From Saprospiraceae bacterium (GTDB lineage: Bacteria > Bacteroidota > Bacteroidia > Chitinophagales > Saprospiraceae), in NCBI GenBank assembly GCA_016708265.1, contig JADJGA010000003.1:62001-126000 (forward strand): a stretch of DNA of 64,000 nucleotides. Reading direction: 5' to 3'. Position numbers and translations under genes: made by a program. This document shows positions 17,612 through 26,760 of the stretch, piece by piece (position 1 is the first letter of the stretch; every line of letters starts with the position of its first letter). The notes below the pieces were generated by a model. That model was not told the DNA's origin. It ran no database searches and was given only the letters and a program-made list of their open reading frames with translations.

Positions 17612-18292
17612 ATGGATATTTTTGTTTATGCAATTGTTATTTTATTCAGTATTGCAGGATTTGCAGTAAGTTCTATGCTGAAATCGAAATTCAGCAAATA
17701 TAGCAAAGTAGGACTGTCTTCAGGCATGAGCGGAGCTGAAGTAGCAGGTAAAATGCTAAATTATTATGGCATTAATGATGTTAAAATTGTAATCGGACAA
17801 GGGATGCTCACAGATCACTACAATCCTTTGACAAAAACAGTAAGTCTTAGTCCTGATGTATTTGAAGGAAGGAGTATTTCTGCAGCTGCAGTTGCAGCCC
17901 ATGAATGTGGACATGCTGTGCAGCATGCAACAGCTTATCCTTTTCTCAAAATGAGGTCCAGTCTGGTTCCTGTCGTACAAATAGCTTCTTCTCTGCAGCA
18001 GTTTTTATTGATAATAGCATTTATCACATTAAGTTCTATTCCACAAATTATGCTTATAACAGTAATAGCATTTGGAATAACTGCATTGTTCAGTCTTATT
18101 ACACTTCCTGTTGAGTTTGATGCCAGCAGAAGGGCTTTGGCATGGCTGAATGGTTCGAGTACAGCAGTGGGCAGAGAATATGACGGAGCTAAAGATGCTC
18201 TCAAATGGGCTGCCATGACATATGTAGTAGCTGCATTATCTGCTTTGGTGATGTTTATTTACTTACTGTTAAGGTTTATGAACAGGAATTGA
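17612..18292 (+). CDS. Zinc metallopeptidase, YugP family
   Basis: The protein is 226 residues. It is a membrane-bound neutral zinc metallopeptidase of the Zn_peptidase_2/YugP type. The zinc motif HECGH is at residues 97-101, within AAVAAHECGHAVQHA. Hydrophobic segments lie at about 1-22, 120-160 (two) and 200-222, so the catalytic site is likely membrane-proximal. Substrates are unknown for the family. It follows serS by a few bases and precedes frr by 57 bp, all forward, so co-transcription with serS is likely. Confidence 0.9.
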   Translation: MDIFVYAIVILFSIAGFAVSSMLKSKFSKYSKVGLSSGMSGAEVAGKMLNYYGINDVKIVIGQGMLTDHYNPLTKTVSLSPDVFEGRSISAAAVAAHECGHAVQHATAYPFLKMRSSLVPVVQIASSLQQFLLIIAFITLSSIPQIMLITVIAFGITALFSLITLPVEFDASRRALAWLNGSSTAVGREYDGAKDALKWAAMTYVVAALSALVMFIYLLLRFMNRN

Positions 18293-18349
18293 TTTTATAA
18301 GATCTTTATTTATTTGAACCAACTATATTTTATAATTTAAATTAATAAT

Positions 18350-18913
18350 ATGGAAGTTAATATTGATGAAATCCTCAAGGAAGGAAAGAAAAATATGGAT
18401 AAAGCCATTGACCATCTTAAATTTGAATTATCGCATATCAGGACTGGAAAAGCTTCAGCTGAAATGGTTACTGACATTATGGTTGACGCTTATGGTTCAA
18501 CCACGGCTTTAAAAAATGTCGCCAACGTCTCAATTGTTGATGCAAGGACAATATCGATTCAGCCTTGGGATAAATCTCAGCTGAAAACTATTGAACATGC
18601 TCTTTTTGCTTCCAATATCGGCATCACTCCAATGAATGATGGTGAATTTATAAGACTGACTGTGCCACCATTGACAGAAGAAAGAAGGAAACTCCTGGTA
18701 AAACAATCAAAACAATTTGGTGAATCTGCAAGAATAAGCCTGAGGAGTGCAAGACATAAAGTCATTGAATCTATAAAAAAAGCTGTTAAAGACGGATTTG
18801 CAGAAGATCTTGGCAAACTAAAGGAAAAGGATGTAGATGAACAGGTTCGTAATTTTGAAAAAGTAGTGGAAGAAGTGCTTAAAGTCAAAGAAAAAGAGAT
18901 AATGACAGTATAA
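18350..18913 (+). CDS. frr: Ribosome recycling factor
   Basis: The protein is 187 residues, the standard length. RRF works with EF-G to split post-termination ribosomes. Family blocks are present: HLKFELSHIRTGKAS (about 23-37), IQPWDKS (about 74-80), PPLTEERRKLLVKQSK (about 107-122) and RSARHKVIESIKKA (about 133-146). It is the third gene of the forward serS-yugP-frr run. In many bacteria frr follows pyrH; here it does not. Confidence 0.97.
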   Translation: MEVNIDEILKEGKKNMDKAIDHLKFELSHIRTGKASAEMVTDIMVDAYGSTTALKNVANVSIVDARTISIQPWDKSQLKTIEHALFASNIGITPMNDGEFIRLTVPPLTEERRKLLVKQSKQFGESARISLRSARHKVIESIKKAVKDGFAEDLGKLKEKDVDEQVRNFEKVVEEVLKVKEKEIMTV

Positions 18914-19014
18914 TTTGTAATTGTATTTAACATAAGTACTTCTCATCCAAAATCTGTATTTTGGAATAAATACATATATATTAATAATTGTAAACAGATC
19001 CATAAATATTTTTG

Positions 19015-20100
19015 ATGATTAAAATTGAAGATTTAATAGCCTTTTTCTTTTCTGAATCAAAAATTAGCTTTCCCGGATTTGGAACATTGATACTTGAAAG
19101 ACAGGAAGCCAAAAGAAATCCGGTCAAAAACAAAATATTTGGTCCAAAATACACCACCAATTTTCTCTATAATGAATATGATGACAAATCCATCAGCATG
19201 TTCCTGGAGTTTTACAGTAAAAAAAACAAGATAGACATTTTAAATTCAGACAATGATCTGAGAAAACTTTCTATTGATATCCTGAATAATATCGCTACTA
19301 CTGATACTGCACTTTTGGATGGCTTTGGGACTTTTTTCAAAAAAAGTGAAGGTATTTGCTTTGAATTTTCTCCGGTATTGAATGAATTGCTTGAGAAATC
19401 AAATCCTGATTTCCCTCTGCTTATCATGAATCGTCAGGAAGTAGCCGAACCATCAGAGGAAATTGCTGAAGAAAATAATGAGAGTATTCAGATATCGTCA
19501 CCTAAAAAATCATATAATTTGGTTGGCCCTGCCCTTATTTCACTGGCTGTACTTTCATTTTTGTGTTTTCTGATCTGTGCTTTGAATATATTTAATACCA
19601 GGAAACCTGAAATAGCTATGGTACCGGTTCCAACAGACTCAGTTTCAGAGACTGAGGCATCACCTGCTTATACCAATGATTCTGAAATGGATGATTTATC
19701 CGTTTTTGAAGAAAAAGCTGTTTCAGATATCACAGTTACTGATAATGCACCCCAAGAAAAGACTACAAAACCTGTGCAAGTCCAAAAAACTATAATCCAG
19801 TCAGGAAACAGAAAAAATGCAAGTTTGGATGCATTGATCAGCAAATCAGAAGAAAACAGGAATTTATTCAATAACACCTGTATAATAATAGCCGGATCAT
19901 TCCAAAGCAGATCAAATGCCATAAAAATTCTTGACAGGATCAGAAGTAATGGGTTTGAACCCTATGCTGAAATTTTTAATGGAAATTACAGAATAGGAAC
20001 CATTTCTGATATGTCAGAAGTCACACCTGAAAATCATCTTATTTCTGTTAAAAATAAAATTGAAAAAAATTCCTGGATCCTGCAACCAAAACAAGACTAA
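19015..20100 (+). CDS. HU-CCDC81-like and SPOR domain membrane protein
   Basis: The protein is 361 residues from the ATG at 19015 (a TTG lies one codon upstream). Two tandem HU-fold-like segments of the CCDC81 prokaryotic type are suggested by SFPGFGTLILERQEAKRNPV (about 18-37) and LLDGFGTFFKKSEG (about 98-111). One transmembrane helix follows (LVGPALISLAVLSFLCFLIC, about 165-185), then a Ser/Thr/Glu-rich linker. The C-terminal SPOR domain (about 283-350, IIAGSFQSRSNAIKILDRI) is a type that binds denuded peptidoglycan at division sites. The HU part would be cytosolic and SPOR periplasmic. The stop directly abuts the start of the EI24 gene. Confidence 0.82.
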   Translation: MIKIEDLIAFFFSESKISFPGFGTLILERQEAKRNPVKNKIFGPKYTTNFLYNEYDDKSISMFLEFYSKKNKIDILNSDNDLRKLSIDILNNIATTDTALLDGFGTFFKKSEGICFEFSPVLNELLEKSNPDFPLLIMNRQEVAEPSEEIAEENNESIQISSPKKSYNLVGPALISLAVLSFLCFLICALNIFNTRKPEIAMVPVPTDSVSETEASPAYTNDSEMDDLSVFEEKAVSDITVTDNAPQEKTTKPVQVQKTIIQSGNRKNASLDALISKSEENRNLFNNTCIIIAGSFQSRSNAIKILDRIRSNGFEPYAEIFNGNYRIGTISDMSEVTPENHLISVKNKIEKNSWILQPKQD

Positions 20101-20856
20101 ATGCTGACTGATTTGCTAAAGGGAATTTCAGATTATCTGAAAGCATTCGAACTGATCAACAAACTCAGATTATGGAAATATGTATTTATTGTCGGAGTTT
20201 TAAGCATATTACTTGGAATTGGACTGCTGTATTCAGGCTATTTTTTACTTGATACTTTTTCAGCTTCTCTTGAACGACTCTATCCTTTTGAATGGGGCAA
20301 AGAATACCTTGCCATTGCAATTAAATATCTTGGCCTTGCAATTTTATTTCTTACAGGGATTTTCTTTTACAAATATCTGATCTTTATAATATTTGTGCCG
20401 TTCTTAGGCCCTCTTTCCGAAAAAATAGAAGAGCATCTGACAGGTAGGAAAGCCGGTTATTCTTTTTTAAATGTTACCAGACTGATAAAAGATATTTTCA
20501 GAGGTCTGAGAATTTCAATGAGGCTGATATACAAGGAAATGCTTTGGTTGATTTTATTATTTTTTCTTGGATTATTTCCTCCTTTTACACCATTTATTCC
20601 GTTCCTGGCATTTATTATTCAGTCTTTCTATGCCGGTTATGGCAATTTTGACTGGGCCCTTGAAAGATTTTACAATGTCAGAGGCAGGATAAGTTTTGTT
20701 AGCCAGAACAGATCGCTTACCCTTGGAAATGGAATATCATTCATGATTTTATTGAGCATACCCATCGTAGGTTTTTTCCTTGCCCCTGTATTGAGCGTTG
20801 GGGCTGCAACTGTTTCTGTAATTGAAAAACTCAAAAAAGAAAACCTTCTGGACTAA
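20101..20856 (+). CDS. EI24 domain-containing membrane protein
   Basis: The protein is 251 residues with about five hydrophobic segments (about 28-52, 72-108, 143-183 and 213-240). The layout and FVPFLGPLSEKIEEHLTG match the EI24/CysZ-like family (PF07264). CysZ imports sulfate, but Bacteroidota members of this family are not characterised and sulfate transport should not be assumed. It starts at the base after the TAA of the HU/SPOR gene, so the two are almost certainly translated from one mRNA. Confidence 0.8.
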   Translation: MLTDLLKGISDYLKAFELINKLRLWKYVFIVGVLSILLGIGLLYSGYFLLDTFSASLERLYPFEWGKEYLAIAIKYLGLAILFLTGIFFYKYLIFIIFVPFLGPLSEKIEEHLTGRKAGYSFLNVTRLIKDIFRGLRISMRLIYKEMLWLILLFFLGLFPPFTPFIPFLAFIIQSFYAGYGNFDWALERFYNVRGRISFVSQNRSLTLGNGISFMILLSIPIVGFFLAPVLSVGAATVSVIEKLKKENLLD

Positions 20857-21334
20857 TTCTAATCCGCAATTCAGTTATTTTATTTCTGGCATCTGAAAGA
20901 ATGGAAGAGTGTTGGAATTGATGAGGCCCTAGGTATCATTTACGGAGTACGATTTACGAAGTACGATTTACGAAGTACGACTATGTCCCAAACTAAGTTG
21001 GTGGATTTATTATGCATTATTTATGACTTGTCCTTTCCTAAACTACCAGGGGATTGATCGACATACGAATTATACGGGATTAACATTTACCGGGAAGGCA
21101 AATAAAATCAAATGTCTTTTCCCTGCAATTTGTCATCAAACCCACACGATGGAAAACTTTACACTAAAAAAAGTTAGCTCAATAATATAGTCAATATTTT
21201 AAATTGCATTTTTATTACAAGTATAATAAAATATTTTTAAGTTTTTTATACATTATTGAAATATTTAATATATATTTGCTGATTATTAAAATACATTCTT
21301 AAAACGTATTGAAAAACAAACACATTACAATCCT
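20857..21334. other. Intergenic region with short tandem repeat and promoter box
   Basis: No gene is recognised. A 14-bp unit, gatttacgaagtac, occurs twice in tandem with a third partial copy at about 20941-20980, an imperfect microsatellite similar to 'acgatttacgatttg' after kce. A TATATTTG box at 21271-21278 is a plausible -7 element for the response-regulator gene. Confidence 0.5.
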
Positions 21335-22618
21335 ATGGCAAGAATATTAATTGTTGATGACGATAATAGTATAAGAAATACTTTGCGCAATATCCTGGAA
21401 TTTGAAAAATACCAGGTTGAAGAGGCCTGTGATGGTTTTGAATGTTTGATAAAAATCAAAAGAAGCGAATATGAAGCTATTCTTTTAGATATCAAAATGC
21501 CAAAAATGGATGGCATGGAAACACTGGAGAGAATCCAGAAATTAAAACCAGATATACCTGTTATTATGATTTCAGGTCATGGAACAATAGATACTGCAGT
21601 AGATGCTGTAAAAAAAGGAGCATTTGACTTTATTCAGAAACCACCTGATCTGAATCGTCTGCTTATCACAATCAGAAATGCTATGGACCGTTCAACTCTT
21701 ATGTCTGAAAAACAGGTCCTCCAAAAAACTATAACTAAAAACCAGAATACAAATATCGTCGGTAAATCATCTGCAATCAGGCAAATGTTTGAAACAATCG
21801 AAAGAGTTGCTCCAACTGAAGCAAGAATTCTGATCATGGGCAAGAATGGAACTGGGAAAGAACTGGTTGCAAGGAAAATACATTCGCAAAGCATCAGGAA
21901 AGATGAACCCATCATTGAAGTAAACTGTGCTGCTATACCTTCAGAGTTGATAGAAAGTGAGCTTTTCGGGCATGAAAAAGGGTCTTTTACCTCTGCTTTG
22001 AAACAAAGGATAGGGAAATTTGAACTTGCCAATGGTGGCACCCTTTTTCTTGATGAAATCGGGGACATGAGCTTATCCGCACAGGCAAAAGTACTTCGTG
22101 CTTTGCAGGAAAGCAAGATAACCCGGGTAGGTGGTGAAAAGGAGATTAAAGTAAATGTAAGGGTAATAGCTGCTACAAATAAAGACCTAAAGGATGAAAT
22201 AAAAAAAGGTAAATTCCGTGAGGATCTTTACCACAGGCTGGCTGTGATAATAATCCATGTTCCACAGTTAAAAGAAAGGCTTGAGGATATTCCTTTACTG
22301 GTTGATTATTTCTCCGAGATCATCTGCAATGAATACAATATCCCAAAGAAGGAATTTACTGCCGGTGCTGTAAATGAATTGCAAAAACTCGACTGGACGG
22401 GTAATATAAGGGAACTCAGGAATGTAGTGGAACGATTGATCATACTGGGTGGTAAATCTGTCAGCAAAGGTGATATTCAGAGATTCGTGTTTATAAATGC
22501 AAAACAACACAGTTTACTTGAAGACTTGTTTGATAAATTCGATGATCTCGAAATGCTTAAAAGCTACATTGAAAAAGAATACTACGAATTTTCCACATCA
22601 ATGAATGTGACTGAATAA
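21335..22618 (+). CDS. Sigma-54-type AAA+ response regulator lacking the DNA-binding domain
   Basis: The protein is 427 residues. The receiver domain (about 1-120) has the acidic pocket DDD (8-10) and phospho-acceptor Asp52 in LLDIKMPKMDG. An AAA+ sigma-54-interaction domain follows (about 140-370), with Walker A GKNGTGKE, Walker B GGTLFLDEIGD and the sensor region NIRELRNVVERL. The sigma-54 contact loop reads GSFTSA instead of the canonical GAFTGA. The C-terminus stops after LKSYIEKEYYEFSTSMNVTE, where a Fis-type helix-turn-helix would be expected to begin, and no HTH is found in any frame just downstream. It may act without specific DNA binding or through a partner. No kinase gene is adjacent. 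Confidence 0.88.
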   Translation: MARILIVDDDNSIRNTLRNILEFEKYQVEEACDGFECLIKIKRSEYEAILLDIKMPKMDGMETLERIQKLKPDIPVIMISGHGTIDTAVDAVKKGAFDFIQKPPDLNRLLITIRNAMDRSTLMSEKQVLQKTITKNQNTNIVGKSSAIRQMFETIERVAPTEARILIMGKNGTGKELVARKIHSQSIRKDEPIIEVNCAAIPSELIESELFGHEKGSFTSALKQRIGKFELANGGTLFLDEIGDMSLSAQAKVLRALQESKITRVGGEKEIKVNVRVIAATNKDLKDEIKKGKFREDLYHRLAVIIIHVPQLKERLEDIPLLVDYFSEIICNEYNIPKKEFTAGAVNELQKLDWTGNIRELRNVVERLIILGGKSVSKGDIQRFVFINAKQHSLLEDLFDKFDDLEMLKSYIEKEYYEFSTSMNVTE

Positions 22619-22717
22619 ACAATTCAAAGGTAATAATAATTAGATTTCCACTTCATTTATTTTCAGGTGTCAAACATGTTTTGTACTTGTATATTATGCA
22701 ATTACATTTTTTTGTTG

Positions 22718-22725
22718 TATCTTCG
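22718..22725 (+). promoter_or_regulatory. Putative -7 box for the LOG-family gene
   Basis: TATCTTCG is a common variant of the Bacteroidota -7 element (TAnnTTTG) and lies 58 bp before the ATG at 22784. A weak -33 match (TTATG) is about 20 bp upstream. Confidence 0.4.
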
Positions 22726-22783
22726 CACTCTTTTTTCAAAATTTATTTGAAATCTGACAAAAAGATCTAAAAGAATCACAAAT

Positions 22784-23494
22784 ATGAATGGAATTTCAAC
22801 AAAAGGTAAAAGGCAATGGGAAGCTATCAAGGGTGAAAACTCATGGACCATGTTCAAAGTTATGTCTGAATTTGTAGATGGTTTTGAAACTATGGACAAA
22901 GTTGGGCCCAGTGTTACAATTTTCGGTTCTGCCAGAATCAAAGTGGGAGAAAAGTACTATGAATTAGGGAAAACCATTGCAAGACGTCTTGTAGAAGAGG
23001 GATTTGGAATTATAACCGGTGGAGGGCCGGGTATAATGGAAGCAGCCAATAAAGGAGCTTTCGAAAAAGGAGGTGCGTCAATAGGCCTTAACATAAGCCT
23101 GCCCTTTGAACAGGAATCAAATAAATATATAGATAGTGATAAGCTTATCAATTTTAAATATTTCTTTATCAGGAAAGTGATGTTCGTCAAATACTCACAG
23201 GCATTTGTTGTTATGCCGGGAGGTTTTGGTACCATGGATGAGCTTTTTGAAACCCTTACGCTTATACAAACAAAAAAAATCAGTAAAATCCCTGTAATCC
23301 TTGTCGGCTCTGAATACTGGGGAGGCCTGAAAGACTGGATTACCAACACTATGCTGGGCACAGAAAAGAATATCAGTGCCATTGACCTCGACTTAATACC
23401 TGTTATTGATGATGTTGAAGAAGTAGTAAAATATATCGATGACTTTTATTCTGATCCAGGCAAAGGTAAACTCAAGCCTAATTACAAATTGTAA
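22784..23494 (+). CDS. LOG family protein (nucleoside 5'-monophosphate phosphoribohydrolase-like)
   Basis: The protein is 236 residues. LOG-family enzymes hydrolyse nucleoside 5'-monophosphates to base and ribose 5-phosphate; plant and some bacterial members activate cytokinins. The fold's signature PGGFGTMDE (about 145-153), with the catalytic Arg/Glu environment, and ITGGGPGIMEAANKGA (about 77-92) are intact. It belongs to the larger TIGR00730 subgroup with an N-terminal extension of about 45 residues. In bacteria such proteins are often involved in nucleotide salvage; the substrate here is not determined. It is flanked by convergent genes with a strong hairpin downstream. Confidence 0.92.
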   Translation: MNGISTKGKRQWEAIKGENSWTMFKVMSEFVDGFETMDKVGPSVTIFGSARIKVGEKYYELGKTIARRLVEEGFGIITGGGPGIMEAANKGAFEKGGASIGLNISLPFEQESNKYIDSDKLINFKYFFIRKVMFVKYSQAFVVMPGGFGTMDELFETLTLIQTKKISKIPVILVGSEYWGGLKDWITNTMLGTEKNISAIDLDLIPVIDDVEEVVKYIDDFYSDPGKGKLKPNYKL

Positions 23495-23606
23495 TCGTAA
23501 AGGAGCTTTTTATTAGAATAATTCATATTTTAAGCAAAAAAAGTAAGGGAATGTTTTGCAGAGTATTATCCTTTTATTTAAACTGAATAATCTGGAATAA
23601 ACAAAT

Positions 23607-23640
23607 GATACCTCATTGTAATTGAAGACAATGAAGTATC
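23607..23640. terminator. Long hairpin between convergent genes
   Basis: A 13-bp stem with one mismatch (GATACCTCATTGT paired with ACAATGAAGTATC) and an 8-nt loop lies between the LOG gene and the convergent T9SS gene. There is no T-tract on either side, so it could be a Rho-independent-like structure, an mRNA 3' stabiliser or an unrelated palindrome. Confidence 0.4.
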
Positions 23641-23763
23641 AATTAAGAATAAACTAAAGTATTTTTTAGACCAATATATGGTTTAATTCCTATCGAAAAA
23701 CAAGGACTTATTTCTTATAGCTTACAGCAAATATTTTTTAATATCAATATAAGAATTAATCCC

Positions 23764-24915
23764 CTATTGAACTTTTACGACTTTCTCATTATAAATTAGC
23801 TCTCCCTGCTTTATAGATATGTTATATGTATTTGCAGGTAATGTTCTAAGATCAACACTTTCCAATCCTTTACTGCCAGTTATTCTATTCAATACCTGTT
23901 TTCCATTCATATCATATACATTGATCTCAATAGGTCCATCATTTTTGTCAAAAACAGTAAGATCCAGATTGATGATATCATTTGTCGGGTTAGGATGTAT
24001 CATCAGGTCAGGAGTTTTTATCCTGCCAAAATTGACATCCCTTATTTCGGAATACTTGTATTGTCCATCCAGATCGACAATTTTCAACCTGTAATAGAAG
24101 ATGTTATCTTTATTCCTGCTGAGGATGATATTATCATCTACGAATTCATAACTCACCTCTGATTTGCTGTTGCCCCTTGCAGCTACTTGTCCAATACTTT
24201 CCCATGATCTTGAATCCTGACTGCATTCAATATTATAATAGTTATTATTGATTTCGAATTCAGTTGCCCAAAAAATCTTAACAGAATTTCCATTTATCTT
24301 TTCTACATTAAATTGAGTCAGCTGAACTGGTAAGGTTACTGAAGCTATAATATCTGGAGGATCGTATTGGTATATTTCAGGTACACCTCCAGCTCCGCTT
24401 GTGGCATTAAAATAATCAATTTGTAAATTCGGCATATTTGGTAAAAATCCCTGAGGTGCAATTTCAATAATTCCACTACCAGTTTGACTGGTTATTGGTA
24501 TCTTGAAAACTTCAAAATCTATGTTTTGGATAAAGTCAGACTGAAAAAAGGCTGCACCTCCAATAACAAATTTTTGATATTTATAGCCGTCTTTTGATAG
24601 TATTCCTCCAGACTTTAAAATTCCTAAACCAGCAGTATTATTCACAGACCCCAATGTTATTGTCAATGCAGAGGGCCATCTTAATGCGATTGTAAAATCA
24701 ACAAGTGCTTCATAATCAGTTCCTCCGCTTTTACCTCGAGGCAACCCTTGAACCTGACCAGCGGGATAAGGACCATCATATGACATATACACAAAAAGGT
24801 CATTATTTACCTTACCAACACTAACATTAAATATCTCGGGAGTAGTAGATATATTCACTGAATAGGCAAAATTTAAACTTGTTATGATGATAATTATGCT
24901 TAAAATAGTTTTCAT
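23764..24915 (-). CDS. T9SS type A cargo with cohesin-like N-terminal domain
   Basis: The protein is 383 residues. A signal peptide (ILSIIIIITSLNFAYS) is followed by a beta-rich domain (about 25-180). Its ALVDFTIALRWPSALTITLG, repeated Gly and IIEIAP strands resemble the cohesin fold (inference from pattern). A second beta domain near 195-295 (VQLTQFNVEKING ... IFWATEFEINNNYY) is the segment seen before many Por sorting domains. The C-terminus (MIHPNPTNDIINLDLTVF ... YNEKVVKVQ) is a type A T9SS sorting signal. It follows the gene at 24924-26537 by 8 bp on the same strand, so the two are co-transcribed and may interact. Confidence 0.82.
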   Translation of the reverse strand: MKTILSIIIIITSLNFAYSVNISTTPEIFNVSVGKVNNDLFVYMSYDGPYPAGQVQGLPRGKSGGTDYEALVDFTIALRWPSALTITLGSVNNTAGLGILKSGGILSKDGYKYQKFVIGGAAFFQSDFIQNIDFEVFKIPITSQTGSGIIEIAPQGFLPNMPNLQIDYFNATSGAGGVPEIYQYDPPDIIASVTLPVQLTQFNVEKINGNSVKIFWATEFEINNNYYNIECSQDSRSWESIGQVAARGNSKSEVSYEFVDDNIILSRNKDNIFYYRLKIVDLDGQYKYSEIRDVNFGRIKTPDLMIHPNPTNDIINLDLTVFDKNDGPIEINVYDMNGKQVLNRITGSKGLESVDLRTLPANTYNISIKQGELIYNEKVVKVQ

Positions 24916-24923
24916 TTCTCAAA

Positions 24924-26537
24924 TTAATTTAAATGTTGTAAAATAGCTATAGTAGCATTCCCCGTACCTCCCATTGCTGAAAGAATATTTGACCTGTCAT
25001 TACCACTTCCTGAATATAACACTGAACCATTCAAATCAACATCCTCTATAAAATATCCACTTACAGGTGTTGTTGCATTAGAAGTTCCTCCTACTTTCGA
25101 CAAAATCGGACTGCTGTCATTTCCACTACCTGAATATAGTATTGAACCATTTTGATTTGTGTCTCCATTCCACAATGAATAAACAGATCCGGTTAATCTC
25201 ATATTTGGATTAGAAATTCCACCATCAATATAAGCAGGATTTGAAGTTGTTACAGTAAAATCCAATGTTGGAGTAGAAACTAAATCCTGAGAGTTTTGTG
25301 TTCTAATTCCAAGGTGATTTCTATGCCGTATAGCAATGTGCCCATTGGCAACAGCATTTTTAAGCTTCAAAAAAGTTCCATCGTAATTTACTATTGTACC
25401 ATCGCTTAGCAGAAAACCACTTGTCTGTGAAATAATAGTAGAAGGTACTGCTGCGTCCCTAACCTCTACCAAAATCCAGTCAGTCGCATTGCCTGGAATT
25501 GAAGGTGCAGTAACAGACGGGGCATTAAAAGGTGCTGCAGTATAAGGTGTAACCGATGGCAACAAACTGTTTAAATTAGTTCTCATAGGAGGAATGTTGT
25601 TTGTTGGCATTGATCCTGCCAAATATACTTTGAGGTTAGCTTTCCCAAAGAAATTCATCCCCGAGAGCCTGACATCAGAAGTTGTTGTGCTGGCAGTCAC
25701 AGTATTGCCTGATCCTGATGATCCGTCGAATCTCCAGTCACCTGTGTGGTATGTTGCACCTTTAATCAGTGATTGTGTACCGGTGATATCGCCTGCAACG
25801 TATGTGCCTGTAAGTATATTGCTGGTAACATTGGATGTTGATACAACCCATTCCCTGCTTATGTAGTCTGTGGTTTCAGCATATTTTGCAGTAAGAGTAC
25901 TTGTAAGGACTCTGGCTGCAACAGTGCCTGAAGAAGATGCATTTACAGCCATTGATAAAGGTGAATAATTAATATCATCACCCAATTCAAGCGCACGTGT
26001 ACTGCTTCCTGTTGCTATATTTTTTACAAATTTGCCGTTATTTACACCTGTTTTATCGGTTACTACCCATCCGTTTGTTGGATGGTTCGTTGTAGCAGTA
26101 ACTGTAGCAGCTATATTGGACATTGTAAGATCAAAATTTCCGAGAATGATCTTATTATTTCCTGTACCGGTAAAAGCCAGATTTCCTGCTAAAGATGTAG
26201 ATGTAGCCAAAGTTACAGTTCCTGAAACACCGGTTTTAGCCATTTCAACATTATTGAGTGCGTCACCTCCTGCATCCAGATCAGTGTTAGCGGTTCCGAT
26301 AAATTTGATCAGACCTACAGAGGGAGTAAGGGTTGCTGTTGCTGCATTAGTAAAATCGCCTGAAACTTCAAGAGTGCCGTTATTTGTAAAGGTACCTGTA
26401 GTATTGTTCTGAAAATCTGATTCGATCCTCAGTGTGGCTCCCGACTGGATGGTAACTGTAGCCCCGTTATTGATAAACTGAGCTTCGGTTATAATAGCCA
26501 CGGATAAGAAAAATAAAATAATGTTAAATTTCCTCAT
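24924..26537 (-). CDS. Secreted beta-repeat protein with C-terminal dockerin-like repeats
   Basis: The protein is 537 residues. The signal peptide (IILFFLSVAIITEAQ) is followed by a Thr/Asn/Gly-rich region with FINNGATVTIQSGATLRIES and NNGTLEVSGDFTNAATATL, suggesting a beta-helix-like stack. The C-terminal ~65 residues hold two copies of a Ca-binding-like motif, GDTNQNGSILYSGSGNDSS and EDVDLNGSVLYSGSGNDRS, each followed by ILSxxGG. This resembles a dockerin duplicate (two DxNxNG loops), but with a longer loop. No T9SS sorting domain is present, unlike its neighbour, so surface attachment may depend on a partner. It is the first gene of a two-gene minus operon. Confidence 0.78.
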   Translation of the reverse strand: MRKFNIILFFLSVAIITEAQFINNGATVTIQSGATLRIESDFQNNTTGTFTNNGTLEVSGDFTNAATATLTPSVGLIKFIGTANTDLDAGGDALNNVEMAKTGVSGTVTLATSTSLAGNLAFTGTGNNKIILGNFDLTMSNIAATVTATTNHPTNGWVVTDKTGVNNGKFVKNIATGSSTRALELGDDINYSPLSMAVNASSSGTVAARVLTSTLTAKYAETTDYISREWVVSTSNVTSNILTGTYVAGDITGTQSLIKGATYHTGDWRFDGSSGSGNTVTASTTTSDVRLSGMNFFGKANLKVYLAGSMPTNNIPPMRTNLNSLLPSVTPYTAAPFNAPSVTAPSIPGNATDWILVEVRDAAVPSTIISQTSGFLLSDGTIVNYDGTFLKLKNAVANGHIAIRHRNHLGIRTQNSQDLVSTPTLDFTVTTSNPAYIDGGISNPNMRLTGSVYSLWNGDTNQNGSILYSGSGNDSSPILSKVGGTSNATTPVSGYFIEDVDLNGSVLYSGSGNDRSNILSAMGGTGNATIAILQHLN

Positions 26538-26760
26538 GCCGGTTTATTTATTGTTTACAAAATATATGTAAAAATACGATATATTTTTTATTTTCTCAAG
26601 AAAAAAGATGTAAAATGCAAAAAAAATTATCAAATTGTTTGCTTTTATTAGTATCGTAATTAAATGATGAAATATTCTTAAAATTTATAAACTGTAAATA
26701 TATTATAACAATGCCATCAATTATTCATATTTTTACATCTTAATTTAAGAGACATATAAT

